Below are positions 43,257 to 52,070 of a DNA stretch of 64,000 nt, one piece after another (positions within the stretch are counted from its first letter, which is position 1; every line of letters starts with the position of its first letter). The notes beneath the pieces are model-generated. The model was not told the DNA's origin, ran no database searches, and saw nothing but the letters and a program-made list of their open reading frames with translations. The position numbers and the translations under genes are program-made. Source of the DNA: Microbacterium halimionae (GTDB taxonomy: Bacteria; Actinomycetota; Actinomycetes; Actinomycetales; Microbacteriaceae); contig NZ_JAAOZB010000002.1 of NCBI RefSeq assembly GCF_011761265.1, forward strand, positions 682,001 through 746,000. The letters run 5' to 3'.

Positions 43257-43619
43257 ATGGCGGAAAAAGACGACCTCGGTCGTGCTGGAGAAGATTGCGC
43301 GGCTGAATACCTTGAGCGAAAAGGCTATAAGGTGCTGGCTCGCAACTGGCGCGGTGAGCGTGGAGAAATTGATCTCGTCGTGGCTCGTGGGCAGTCGCTC
43401 GTTTTCGTTGAGGTCAAGACGAGGCGAACGGAGTTGTTCGGACACCCGCTAGAAGCAATCGGCATTCTTAAGCTGAGACGGATCTGGCGACTCGCCTGGC
43501 AATGGTGTGCGGCGCACCCAGCCGAGGCGAAGGGCCGATCAGTAAGAGTGGATGCCGTCGGCATCACCGGTGTCGACAACTTATCTGCCAAGATCGAGCA
43601 CCTTGAGGATCTCCGGTGA
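43257..43619 (+). CDS. YraN family (UPF0102) endonuclease-like protein
   Basis: 120 residues. The PD-(D/E)XK-like core is clear: GRAGEDCAAEYLERKGYKVL, RGERGEIDLVV and VFVEVKTRR, where Glu, Asp, Glu and Lys form the predicted metal site. YraN proteins are suspected Holliday-junction-type nucleases linked to natural transformation genes; the next genes, comM and dprA, fit that setting. The comM start overlaps its stop (GTGA). Confidence 0.9.
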   Translation: MAEKDDLGRAGEDCAAEYLERKGYKVLARNWRGERGEIDLVVARGQSLVFVEVKTRRTELFGHPLEAIGILKLRRIWRLAWQWCAAHPAEAKGRSVRVDAVGITGVDNLSAKIEHLEDLR

Positions 43620-45142
43620 GTACGTCGCGAACGTGGGCACTTGCGCTCACCGGGATTCACGCGGCACCGGTTGAGGTGGAAGCCGATCTCTCTGCGCAGA
43701 CGCCGGACTTTCGACTCATCGGTCTGCCCGACAAGTCGCTCGGCGAGGCTGTGCAACGTGTTCACAACGCGTGCGCGAATAGTGAACTCCCACTGCCGCG
43801 CCGTCGCCTTACGATCAATCTTTCTCCAGCGAGTCTTCCCAAACATGGATCGAGTTTCGATGTCGCGATAGCAATTGCCGCCCTAGGGACTGAGCACGCT
43901 TTCCATAACGGTTCACTTGCCACGACGGTTCATATCGGCGAACTCGGCCTCGACGGTCGGATTCGTCCCGTGCCGGGCATCCTTCCCGCGGTCCTCGGGG
44001 CGCGCGACGCGGGTTTTCGGAGGGTAGTCGTTCCACACGCCAACTTTGGCGAGGCAGCCCTTGTCGACGGGATGGAGGTGCTCGGCGCCGCCTCTCTTGC
44101 AGAAGTCGTGCGCTGGCACGGCGCAAATATCGATGTGCCTGAAGTGACCCCGGTCGTCGCACCTAACGGATCGGCACCGGTTCATGATCGCACCGAGCTC
44201 GCGGATGTGATCGGGCAAACCGACGCGGTCGAAGCGCTTGTGACAGCAGCAGCAGGCGGACACCATTTGATGATGAGTGGCCCACCGGGCGCCGGAAAGA
44301 CCATGTTGGCCAGACGGATGCCGGGCATCCTGCCGGCGCTCAGCGACGAGGCGGCTCTGCGGGTGGCCTCGGTGCGATCCGTGAGCGGCACCTCTGTGAC
44401 GATGCTTGAGCGAACGCCGCCATTCGAAGCGCCACATCACAGCGCAAGCGTTGCTGCGCTGGTGGGAGGCGGTTCACGCGTCGTGCGCCCAGGGGCGATC
44501 GCTAGAGCTGGCGAGGGGGTGCTTTTTCTCGATGAGGCCGCGGAGTTTCCTCGCCACGTCTTGGACTCGCTTCGGCAGCCGCTCGAAACCGGTCGCATTG
44601 TGATTCATCGCGCGGGGTTCGTGGCAGAGTTTCCCGCTCGTTTCCAGCTGATCATCGCCACGAACCCTTGTCCGTGTGGCAACTATGGCGTCAGGGCGGC
44701 TGAATGTGTGTGCCCACCGCAGGCTATTCGACGATACCTCGGCAGGCTGTCCGGTCCGCTGCTCGACAGAATCGATATCGAGTTCCATGTTCTGCGGATA
44801 ACCACTGTGCCGACCGGCAGCGCACGCGGCAAGGTGACCACCGCACAAGCGCGAGAGCGCGTTGCGCTCGCACGGGATAGGGCAAAATATCGACTTCGCG
44901 AGACCCGCTGGGAAAGAAACGCCGATGTGGATGGGGAGTGGCTTCGGCACGGCCCTCTTGCCCCGAGCGTTGCGATTCGCCGCCCGCTCGATGCTGCGCT
45001 TCATCGAGGCGCGTTGACGCTCCGCGCCTATGACCGTGTGTTGCGCGTGGCGTGGTCATTGGCGGACCTAGACGGTGCGGACTCACTGCGCCTCGAGCAT
45101 GTTGGGCGCGCGCTCTATCTCAAGAAGGGAATCGTTTCGTGA
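43616..45142 (+). CDS. comM: YifB/ComM family Mg-chelatase-like AAA+ ATPase
   Basis: 508 residues. An N-terminal Lon-protease-like domain (RLIGLPDKSLGEAVQRVHNA, SFDVAIAIAAL) is followed by the AAA+ core: MSGPPGAGKTMLARRMPGIL near residue 222, VLFLDEAAEFPRHVLD Walker B, and the zinc-like Cys group NPCPCGNYG with CVCPPQ near residue 345-365. ComM is a branch-migration helicase used in natural transformation. The flanking yraN and dprA genes overlap it at both ends by four bases. Confidence 0.92.
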   Translation: MSTSRTWALALTGIHAAPVEVEADLSAQTPDFRLIGLPDKSLGEAVQRVHNACANSELPLPRRRLTINLSPASLPKHGSSFDVAIAIAALGTEHAFHNGSLATTVHIGELGLDGRIRPVPGILPAVLGARDAGFRRVVVPHANFGEAALVDGMEVLGAASLAEVVRWHGANIDVPEVTPVVAPNGSAPVHDRTELADVIGQTDAVEALVTAAAGGHHLMMSGPPGAGKTMLARRMPGILPALSDEAALRVASVRSVSGTSVTMLERTPPFEAPHHSASVAALVGGGSRVVRPGAIARAGEGVLFLDEAAEFPRHVLDSLRQPLETGRIVIHRAGFVAEFPARFQLIIATNPCPCGNYGVRAAECVCPPQAIRRYLGRLSGPLLDRIDIEFHVLRITTVPTGSARGKVTTAQARERVALARDRAKYRLRETRWERNADVDGEWLRHGPLAPSVAIRRPLDAALHRGALTLRAYDRVLRVAWSLADLDGADSLRLEHVGRALYLKKGIVS

Positions 45143-46341
45143 TCACTATCGACCTTGCTCGGTCGCGTGCAGCACTCGCGAGACTCGGGTGCCTACCTGA
45201 GACAGATCAAGAAACGGTCGCGGCTTTCGCAGCGGCCGCCTGGAGTTGTCTTGTCGAGCCGGGAGACGCCGTCGCCGGGCGAATGATTTCGGTTTTCGGC
45301 GCTGCGGAGGCGCTGCGTTTTGCGCAAGGCAGTGATGTCAAGGATCTCGCGCTCGAAATGGGCGTCGAAAGCGATGACGTAGCGCGTGCACGATCTCGCT
45401 GGGCGCCACGCTTTAACGACATGGCTGTCGATGACGCGTTTGCTCGCGCAGCGCGGGCAAACGTTCGCCTGATAACACCCGATCATGAGTCGTGGCCGCG
45501 CTCGTTAACTGATCTGGGCGACCATGCGCCACGGTGCTTGTGGTTCCGAGGAAACGCTTCTGTTTTTTCGCGTTATTCAGCACACGTGGCGATAGTCGGT
45601 GCCCGGGCCGCAACAGGGTACGGCGAACATGTGGCGAGCGAGTTTGCCGCCGAACTTGCTGCGCGTGGAGTCGTCATCGTGTCCGGAGCCGCGTACGGCA
45701 TCGACGGGTTCGCTCATCGTGCCGCGCTCGCGGCGGGCGGCACGTCGATCGCTGTGCTGGCCGGAGGTGCGGACCGTCCATATCCATCGGGACATGCGCG
45801 TCTTATCGATTCAATCGCGACGAAGGGGGTGGTCTGCAGCGAAGTGCCGTGCGGTTCCGCTCCGACGAAGTGGAGATTTCTGCAGCGGAATAGAGTCATT
45901 GCGGCGCTGGCGGATGCAACGGTCGTTGTCGAGGCAGGCTGGCGCAGTGGCTCATTGAATACGGCGGGGCATGCGGCTGCGCTATCTCGGCCGCTTGGCG
46001 CTGTTCCCGGGCCGGTGACCTCAGCCGCGTCCGCCGGATGTCATCGCCTACTCCGCGAGTTCGACGCGCGCTGCATCACAGGAGTTGACGACGTGGTCGA
46101 GCTTCTGGGGCTCGATAGCGCGCAAACACTTTTCGACAGCGAGAGTGATGATACTGCGGCCCGCACTAATGAGAGAACGCGGGTAACCGACGCATTGAGC
46201 ACACGGAGCGCGCGGAACATAGATGACATCGCAAGGAGGAGTGGGATGTCGAATACTGAGGTGCAACAGGTACTCGGCATACTGCAACTTGAGGAGAAAG
46301 TGCGTCGCGTCGAGGGCGGCTGGCTCGTGATGGGCAACTGA
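45139..46341 (+). CDS. dprA: DNA-processing protein DprA
   Basis: 400 residues from a GTG overlapping the comM stop. The Rossmann-like DprA core is visible: AIVGARAATGYGEHVASEFA, VIVSGAAYGIDGFAHRAAL, LAGGADRPYPSGHARLID and FLQRNRVIAALADATVVVEA. A C-terminal winged-helix-like domain (IDDIARRSGMSNTEVQQVL) follows. DprA loads RecA on incoming single-stranded DNA. An N-terminal extension with SAM-like helices precedes the core. Confidence 0.94.
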   Translation: MITIDLARSRAALARLGCLPETDQETVAAFAAAAWSCLVEPGDAVAGRMISVFGAAEALRFAQGSDVKDLALEMGVESDDVARARSRWAPRFNDMAVDDAFARAARANVRLITPDHESWPRSLTDLGDHAPRCLWFRGNASVFSRYSAHVAIVGARAATGYGEHVASEFAAELAARGVVIVSGAAYGIDGFAHRAALAAGGTSIAVLAGGADRPYPSGHARLIDSIATKGVVCSEVPCGSAPTKWRFLQRNRVIAALADATVVVEAGWRSGSLNTAGHAAALSRPLGAVPGPVTSAASAGCHRLLREFDARCITGVDDVVELLGLDSAQTLFDSESDDTAARTNERTRVTDALSTRSARNIDDIARRSGMSNTEVQQVLGILQLEEKVRRVEGGWLVMGN

Positions 46342-46414
46342 TAACTACCGGCGTAGCTTGCGGTGTCGGCGCGCCACTACTTCGGTGGCCCAACTACCGG
46401 TCCATGCTGGACAT

Positions 46415-47320
46415 ATGCGGATTGAAGAAGCGCTGAACGATTGGGAGCGCCATCTCGTCGGTGTTCGCAGGCTCTCCGCAGCCACGGTGCGGGCGTATAC
46501 GTCAGATCTCCGGGATGTGGTGAGAAATGTGGGCGCTGCAACAGACACTTCGAAGATTGACCTTGAGGCGCTTCGTTCTTGGCAGTGGGCCGCGACGAAA
46601 AGAGGAGACTCGCGTGCGACGGTTGCACGTCGTACCTCGAGCGTGAAAGCTTTTTTCTCATGGGCCCTGGAGTCTGGCATTGTGCTCGCTGACCCGGCAG
46701 TGAGATTGAGCGCTCCCAAACGAGGTAGAACTCTTCCGAAAGTCGCTACTTCTGGCGCGCTGGCTGAGGTGCTGAATAAAGAACATGACGCGGGGGCCGA
46801 TGGTGATCCACTTGTTCTTCGCGATAGCGCCATCCTGGAAACGCTTTATGGCTCTGGAATGCGCGTGTCGGAGCTTTGCAGTCTCGACATCGATGATGTA
46901 GATCTCTCGCGTCGCACGGCTCGCGTGAGAGGAAAAGGCGCGAAAGAACGCGTTGTTCCGTTCGGAGACCCCGCCGCATCCGCGATCGATCTCTATCGCC
47001 GGAGCGCGCGGCCTGCTCTCGTGGAGCGGGGTAGCGGAGAGGTATCGGCACTCTTTCTCGGTGCGCGTGGCGGCCGCATCGGTCCTCGTTCCGTTTACGA
47101 CGTCGTATCTCGTCTCGTTTCGCCCGCAGTTGGCGGCGGCGATGTCGGTCCTCACACGCTTCGTCACTCGGCCGCGACGCATCTTCTCGACGGCGGCGCA
47201 GACTTACGTGCGGTGCAGGAAATTCTCGGCCACGCTAGCCTCGGCACCACCCAGATCTACACACATGTGTCGGCTGAGCGATTAGCAGCCTCGTATCGCC
47301 TCGCGCATCCGCGCGCTTAA
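46415..47320 (+). CDS. xerC: Tyrosine recombinase XerC
   Basis: 301 residues. The N-terminal SAM-like core-binding domain (MRIEEALNDWERHLVGVRRL) is followed by the catalytic domain with all residues: Arg in GSGMRVSELCSL, Lys in GKGAKERVVP, HTLRHSAATHLL (His, Arg), His in LGHASLGTTQ and Tyr in IYTHVS. It resolves chromosome dimers at dif with XerD. XerC is favoured over XerD by position beside dprA. The ATG at 46415 follows a weak -10-like CATGCT. Confidence 0.92.
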   Translation: MRIEEALNDWERHLVGVRRLSAATVRAYTSDLRDVVRNVGAATDTSKIDLEALRSWQWAATKRGDSRATVARRTSSVKAFFSWALESGIVLADPAVRLSAPKRGRTLPKVATSGALAEVLNKEHDAGADGDPLVLRDSAILETLYGSGMRVSELCSLDIDDVDLSRRTARVRGKGAKERVVPFGDPAASAIDLYRRSARPALVERGSGEVSALFLGARGGRIGPRSVYDVVSRLVSPAVGGGDVGPHTLRHSAATHLLDGGADLRAVQEILGHASLGTTQIYTHVSAERLAASYRLAHPRA

Positions 47321-47344
47321 ATGGCATTCGCGTCGCGCTCGCAA

Positions 47345-47350
47345 TAGCGT
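47345..47350 (+). promoter_or_regulatory. -10 element of the DUF3060 gene (leaderless)
   Basis: TAGCGT ends six bases before the ATG at 47357. Confidence 0.45.
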
Positions 47351-47356
47351 GGGCGC

Positions 47357-47938
47357 ATGACGAGATATCGCACGAAGAAAATAGCTCTTCTGGGGCTCGT
47401 ATTTTGCTGCGCACTCGTCGCGGGCTGCTCTGCGCAAGTGAGCGCAGAGCGACGTACGGTTGTTCCCTCGGCGCCGAGTGCCACAGCTACACCTGCGCCC
47501 TCTGTGACGCCGACCGCGTCGCCTGCGCCAACCGCTGCGAATATAAACGCAGATTCCATGGATTGTGGGGGAGAGCCGCTCACGCTGAACGGCTCTGCGT
47601 CGAGCTTCACGGTCGTCGGTGATTGCCCGACGGTACTTGTCAGCGGAAGCGGCAACACTATCGACCTCACGCGAGCCGTCGTCACATCAATCGAAGTCAA
47701 CGGTGACAGCAACAGCATTCAAGCGACGGAAGTTTCGTCTATCGATATCAGTGGTCAGGGCAACAGTGGCCTGGCGGAGATGATCGATACCTTGAGCATC
47801 AACGGCAACGCGAATAACGTGACTGTGAGCGGAGACCTCGCAGCCGCAGCGATTTCGGGAAACGAAAACACCGTCATCGCGGGTTCGGATCCGGTTGTGG
47901 ATGTCAGCGGCAGTGACAACGTGGTTTCACGCGGTTGA
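47357..47938 (+). CDS. DUF3060 lipoprotein
   Basis: 193 residues. A lipoprotein signal peptide (IALLGLVFCCALVAGC, lipobox Cys about residue 24) and a Ser/Thr/Pro/Ala linker (residues ~36-60) lead to a DUF3060 domain. The domain is built of short repeats around Gly-x-x-Asn (GSGNTIDL, GDSNSIQA, GQGNSGL, GNANNVTV, GNENTVIA, GSDNVVS), expected to fold as a small beta-solenoid. Surface-exposed; function unknown. It converges on the M23 peptidase gene. Confidence 0.85.
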   Translation: MTRYRTKKIALLGLVFCCALVAGCSAQVSAERRTVVPSAPSATATPAPSVTPTASPAPTAANINADSMDCGGEPLTLNGSASSFTVVGDCPTVLVSGSGNTIDLTRAVVTSIEVNGDSNSIQATEVSSIDISGQGNSGLAEMIDTLSINGNANNVTVSGDLAAAAISGNENTVIAGSDPVVDVSGSDNVVSRG

Positions 47939-47953
47939 AGCACGCGCAGCACG

Positions 47954-48481
47954 TCAGCAACACGGCAATAGGACAGCTCTTGGTATCTGCTCAAACAACG
48001 TGAGTGGATTGATGTACACGCCGGCTTTTCGAACGCCAAAGTGAAGTGTTCCGAGTGACGCATGACCACCCGTCGCGACCTCGCCCACTGGTGCTCCTGC
48101 ATCGACCACCGAGCCGGCCACCAGCGTCGGAGAGACCGGCTCGAGCGTAGTAACGAACCCATCGCTGTGACTGATTGTCACGAGTGAGCGATCGGCTACT
48201 TTTCCCGCGAACGCGACGATTCCGGCTGCTGGTGCAAACACAGAGTTGCCGTCGAGCGGCACGATATCGAGGCCGCGGTGTCCTGGACCGTATGCGTGGG
48301 CGGGCGCGGCGAAGCTAGCTGTGACACGAAAAGCCGCAATGGGCCAAACCCACTCGATCTCGGCGCTCGAGCGTTCAACCGCCGATGCAGGACGAGCGGA
48401 TGCTGGGCTGCTCAGCGCGAGGATGCTCGCGAGCGGAGCCAACATGACGATAAAGACGAGTGCCCGCTTCATGCTGATCAT
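47954..48481 (-). CDS. Secreted M23-family metallopeptidase
   Basis: 175 residues. A signal peptide (KRALVFIVMLAPLASILAL, cleavage near ASA) is followed by a LytM/M23 domain: the zinc ligands in GPGHRGLDI (His, Asp) and TLHFGVR (His), with the middle PVGEVATGGHASLG. Such enzymes cut peptidoglycan cross-links. The C-terminus ends in two cysteines (LLPCC), an odd feature. Two ATGs (48481 and 48472) are possible starts. The gene is divergent from rpsB. Confidence 0.87.
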   Translation of the reverse strand: MISMKRALVFIVMLAPLASILALSSPASARPASAVERSSAEIEWVWPIAAFRVTASFAAPAHAYGPGHRGLDIVPLDGNSVFAPAAGIVAFAGKVADRSLVTISHSDGFVTTLEPVSPTLVAGSVVDAGAPVGEVATGGHASLGTLHFGVRKAGVYINPLTLFEQIPRAVLLPCC

Positions 48482-48590
48482 TGGGCTATCGTGCGCTTGT
48501 GACCGTCATTCGGGGTTGCCGTCGCCTCATTGCCGGGAAAACCCTGCGCTTCATGTATCCGGGGGAGAGCTAGACCTGGGGCGCTGCTGA

Positions 48591-48784
48591 TACACTTGAC
48601 CGGCACCTCGCTCGTCGGGGTGACTACGCGTGCCCACAGTCCGTTTCTTCGGATGGCACCACTCCCTTCGGTCCCGCACACACGCGTGCGGGTGGGAATG
48701 GGTCGGGCACCAGGACTGCCGGGAAATTCTCCCGGACAAACAAACCGCAAACGGCGCGAACGCGTCGAGAACAGGAGAACGGCC
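48591..48784 (+). promoter_or_regulatory. rpsB promoter -10 and long structured leader
   Basis: TACACT (48591-48596) in CTGCTGATACACT is a good -10, giving about 180 untranslated bases before rpsB. The leader holds CCCGCAC/GTGCGGG (48673-48679 with 48686-48692) and CCGGGA/TCCCGG (48719-48724 with 48730-48735). Long S2 leaders in other bacteria bind S2 for autogenous control; whether this one does is inference. The stretch from the M23 start to 48590 holds nothing else I recognise. Confidence 0.45.
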
Positions 48785-49720
48785 ATGGCCGTCGTCACCA
48801 TTCGCCAGCTGCTCGACAGCGGCGTCCACTTCGGACACCAGACTCGCCGGTGGAACCCGAAAGTTAAGCGCTTTATTCTTACCGAGCGCAGCGGCATTCA
48901 CATCATCGACCTCCAGCAGTCGCTGTCGTACATCGACAAGGCTTATGAGTTCGTCAAGGAGACTGTCGCTCATGGCGGAACAGTCCTCTTCGTCGGCACC
49001 AAGAAGCAGGCTCAGGAAGTCATCGCCGAGCAGGCAATGCGCGTCGGCCAGCCCTACGTCAACCAGCGTTGGCTCGGTGGCCTCCTAACCAACTTCCAGA
49101 CGATCTCGAAGCGTCTCGCTCGCATGAAGGAGCTCGAAGAGCTTGACTATGAGGTTCCCGCGAACAGTGGCTTCACCAAGAAGGAACTGCTGATCAAGAA
49201 GCGCGAGCTCGACAAGCTTCACAAGTCGCTCGGTGGAATCCGCAACCTCACCAAAACGCCTTCTGCGATCTGGATTGTTGACGCCAAGCGTGAGCACCTC
49301 GCAGTAGACGAAGCGATGAAGCTCGGTATCCCGGTTATCGGAATTCTTGACACCAACGCTGACCCCGACGAGTTCCAGTTCCCGATCCCGGGCAACGATG
49401 ACGCCATCCGTTCCGTGAGCCTGCTCACTCGAATCATCGCGGATGCCGCGGCCGAGGGCCTTGTTCAGCGCCACCAGCCGACCGACGAGGCAGAAGCTGT
49501 TGAGCCGCTCGCCGATTGGGAGCGCGAACTGCTCGAAAAGGGTGGATCGGCTCCGGAGGCTGACGCCGCTGAGAAATCGGCTGACGCCGAAGAGGTCAAG
49601 GCAGAGCCTGTTGGTTCGCCTGAAGCCGCAGCCGAGGAGGCTCCCGCATCCGAGGAGGCTCCCGCAGCAGCCGAAGACGCAGCTGACGCACCCGCCGAAG
49701 CAACAGCGACCGAGAAGTAG
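48785..49720 (+). CDS. rpsB: 30S ribosomal protein S2
   Basis: 311 residues. The S2 core spans the first ~235 ([48 protein letters not shown]). A C-terminal tail of about 70 residues rich in Ala, Glu and Pro ([18 protein letters not shown]) is longer than in E. coli, as often in actinobacteria. AGGAGAACGGCC precedes the ATG at 48785; longer upstream frame is leader. tsf follows 91 bases later after an imperfect hairpin. Confidence 0.96.
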   Translation: MAVVTIRQLLDSGVHFGHQTRRWNPKVKRFILTERSGIHIIDLQQSLSYIDKAYEFVKETVAHGGTVLFVGTKKQAQEVIAEQAMRVGQPYVNQRWLGGLLTNFQTISKRLARMKELEELDYEVPANSGFTKKELLIKKRELDKLHKSLGGIRNLTKTPSAIWIVDAKREHLAVDEAMKLGIPVIGILDTNADPDEFQFPIPGNDDAIRSVSLLTRIIADAAAEGLVQRHQPTDEAEAVEPLADWERELLEKGGSAPEADAAEKSADAEEVKAEPVGSPEAAAEEAPASEEAPAAAEDAADAPAEATATEK

Positions 49721-49741
49721 TCGCTCGTTCCCAATTTGTTG

Positions 49742-49773
49742 ATCGGCGGTCCGGCTGCGGCCGGTCCGCCGAT
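49742..49773 (+). terminator. Imperfect hairpin between rpsB and tsf
   Basis: ATCGGCGGTCCGGC and GCCGGTCCGCCGAT form a 14-bp stem with one mismatch and a four-base loop (TGCG), followed by TCTTCC. It may be a partial terminator reducing tsf relative to rpsB, or an RNA-processing site. Confidence 0.5.
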
Positions 49774-49811
49774 TCTTCCGAGAATTCCCCAAATACAAGG
49801 AGCCGCCAATC

Positions 49812-50639
49812 ATGGCAAACTTCACCATCGCCGAAATTAAGGCGTTGCGCGAGCAGCTCGGCACGGGCATGGTCGACACTAAAAAGGCCCTCGAGGAAGC
49901 TGACGGAGACGTCGAAAAAGCAACCGAGATCCTGCGACTGAAGGGCGCAAAGGGCAACGCGAAGCGCGCTGACCGTTCCACGAGCGAGGGTCTCATCGTC
50001 GCTCGCGAGGTCGACGGTAAAGTAACGCTGATCGAGCTCGCTTGCGAGACCGACTTCGTTGCGAAGAATGACCGCTTCATCACGCTTGCAGACAAGGTCG
50101 CTGATGCTGCGGCATCCGCGAGTGCAGAATCTGCCGAGGCAGCCCTGGCTGTCACCGTCGGATCCCAGACCGTCGAACAGATCATCTCGGATGAAGCCGC
50201 AATTATCGGCGAGAAGGTCGAATTGCGTCGCGTCCGCACTCTCACGGGTGACAAGTTCGAGACTTACCTCCACAAGACCAGCAAGGATCTACCGCCGCAG
50301 ATCGGTGTCGTGGTGGCCTACTCGGGCGACGACGCAGAGACTGCACGCAGCATTGCGCAGCACATCTCTTTCGCCAACCCTTCCTACCTCTCGCGCTCGG
50401 ACGTTCCCGATGCAGATGTCGAGAAGGAGCGTGAGATCGTCACCGAAATCTCACGTAACGAAGGCAAGCCCGAAGCAGCTTTGCCGAAGATCGTCGAAGG
50501 TCGCGTCAACGCGTTCTTCAAGCAGGTCGCGCTTCTCGACCAGGACTACGCAAAAGACAACAAGTTGTCAGTAGCCAAGGTTGCTCAGGAAGCCGGCATC
50601 ACAATTACTGATTTCGCCCGGTTCAAGGTCGGCGCGTAA
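49812..50639 (+). CDS. tsf: Elongation factor Ts
   Basis: 275 residues. It recycles EF-Tu by nucleotide exchange. The N-terminal UBA-like module (IKALREQLGTGMVDTKKALEE) and the conserved TDFVAKNDRF near residue 80 contact EF-Tu. The dimerisation half ends with SVAKVAQEAGITITDFARFKV. AAGGAGCCGCC precedes the ATG. A strong terminator follows at 50647-50680. Confidence 0.96.
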   Translation: MANFTIAEIKALREQLGTGMVDTKKALEEADGDVEKATEILRLKGAKGNAKRADRSTSEGLIVAREVDGKVTLIELACETDFVAKNDRFITLADKVADAAASASAESAEAALAVTVGSQTVEQIISDEAAIIGEKVELRRVRTLTGDKFETYLHKTSKDLPPQIGVVVAYSGDDAETARSIAQHISFANPSYLSRSDVPDADVEKEREIVTEISRNEGKPEAALPKIVEGRVNAFFKQVALLDQDYAKDNKLSVAKVAQEAGITITDFARFKVGA

Positions 50640-50646
50640 CTCATAT

Positions 50647-50680
50647 GAAAGGCCCGCATCGTTTTCGATGCGGGCCTTTC
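50647..50680 (+). terminator. Rho-independent terminator after tsf
   Basis: GAAAGGCCCGCATCG (50647-50661) and CGATGCGGGCCTTTC (50666-50680) make a perfect 15-bp stem with a TTTT loop. Confidence 0.92.
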
Positions 50681-50723
50681 TGCTGCGCCCGGGTAGTTTT
50701 AAACGCGACGAAAGGACTGACAC

Positions 50724-51443
50724 GTGACTAATGAGGGATCTGGACGCCGGCGTGTTCTGCTGAAGCTCTCCGGGGAGGCTTTCGGTGGGGGACAACTTGG
50801 TGTCAACCCCGACGTCGTTGGACAGATGGCGCGCGAAATTGCCGAAGCGGTAGATCGGGTTGAGATCGCTGTTGTTGTTGGGGGCGGAAACTTCTTTCGC
50901 GGGGCTGAACTAAGCCAGCGCGGCATGGACCGCGGCCGCGCAGATTATATGGGCATGCTCGGTACCGTGATGAATTCGCTTGCACTTCAGGACTTCCTTG
51001 AGCAGGCGGGTGCCGCGACCCGCGTGCAGTCTGCTATTTCGATGACTCAGGTCGCTGAGCCGTACATCCCGCGCCGCGCCGAGCGTCACATGGAGAAGGG
51101 GCGCGTCGTCATTTTTGGTGCCGGTGCGGGACTCCCTTACTTTTCTACCGACACTGTCGCCGCCCAGCGCGCATTGGAAATCAAAGCTGACGAAGTATTG
51201 GTGGCGAAGAACGGAGTAGACGGCGTGTACACGGCTGACCCGAAAAAGGATGCATCAGCGACCCGTCTTGATCGCATCACATATTCTGACGCTTTGATAA
51301 AGGGCCTCAAGGTCGTTGATTCCACTGCTTTCAGCCTGTGCATGGACAACAGTATTGATATGCGAGTCTTTGGTATGGAGCCAGCTGGCAATGTGACCCG
51401 CGCACTTCTGGGAGACCAGATTGGCACGCTCGTCACAACGTGA
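50724..51443 (+). CDS. pyrH: Uridylate kinase
   Basis: 239 residues, amino-acid-kinase fold. It phosphorylates UMP to [14 protein letters not shown] at the N-terminus, [11 protein letters not shown], and the middle [16 protein letters not shown] are conserved UMP-kinase blocks; the substrate loop [10 protein letters not shown] follows. The GTG at 50724 follows AAAGGACTGAC. It is separated from tsf by a terminator, and a TAGTTT about 25 bases upstream may be its own -10. frr follows. Confidence 0.95.
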   Translation: MTNEGSGRRRVLLKLSGEAFGGGQLGVNPDVVGQMAREIAEAVDRVEIAVVVGGGNFFRGAELSQRGMDRGRADYMGMLGTVMNSLALQDFLEQAGAATRVQSAISMTQVAEPYIPRRAERHMEKGRVVIFGAGAGLPYFSTDTVAAQRALEIKADEVLVAKNGVDGVYTADPKKDASATRLDRITYSDALIKGLKVVDSTAFSLCMDNSIDMRVFGMEPAGNVTRALLGDQIGTLVTT

Positions 51444-51504
51444 GTCCTATCTGAGGCGGTAGCCCCGGATAGGATGTTCTCAAGCCCCACTGAATGGAGT
51501 ACCC

Positions 51505-52059
51505 GTGATCGCCGACGTTTTGGCTGATACCACCACCCGCATGAATCGGGCCGTCGATGCTGCAAAAGAAGACTTTGCAACGGTCCGCACCGGGCGAGCA
51601 AACCCGCAACTGTTCCAGAAGATTCCGGTCGACTACTACGGAACTCCCACTCCGCTCGCGCAGTTGGCTTCTCTCAACAGTCAAGACGCGCGAAGCATTA
51701 TCGTTACGCCCTATGACAAGACAGCGCTGAAGGCCATCGAGCAGGCCATTCGCGACACTCCGAATCTCGGTGTCAACCCGACCAACGACGGAAACATCAT
51801 TCGAGTGGCAATGCCCGAACTGACCGAAGAGCGTCGTAAAGAGTACGTCAAGCTCGTCCGCACAAAGGGCGAAGACGCCAAGGTTCATGTGCGCGGCATC
51901 CGTCGCAAGGCAAAAGATGACCTCGATGCCTTGAAAAGCGACGTCGGCGAGGACGAGATTGCTCGCGCCGAGAAAGAACTTGATGCGCTCACAAGGTCGC
52001 ATGTGGACGCGATCGACGAATCCCTCAAGCGCAAGGAAGCTGAACTTCTCGAGGTCTGA
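51505..52059 (+). CDS. frr: Ribosome recycling factor
   Basis: 184 residues. It splits the post-termination ribosome with [23 protein letters not shown] and PNDG-like [23 protein letters not shown] are diagnostic, and the C-terminal helix is charged. The GTG at 51505 follows TGGAG. TAGGAT at about 51470 may be a promoter -10. cdsA starts 11 bases after the stop. Confidence 0.95.
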   Translation: MIADVLADTTTRMNRAVDAAKEDFATVRTGRANPQLFQKIPVDYYGTPTPLAQLASLNSQDARSIIVTPYDKTALKAIEQAIRDTPNLGVNPTNDGNIIRVAMPELTEERRKEYVKLVRTKGEDAKVHVRGIRRKAKDDLDALKSDVGEDEIARAEKELDALTRSHVDAIDESLKRKEAELLEV

Positions 52060-52070
52060 GGAGTACGTCG

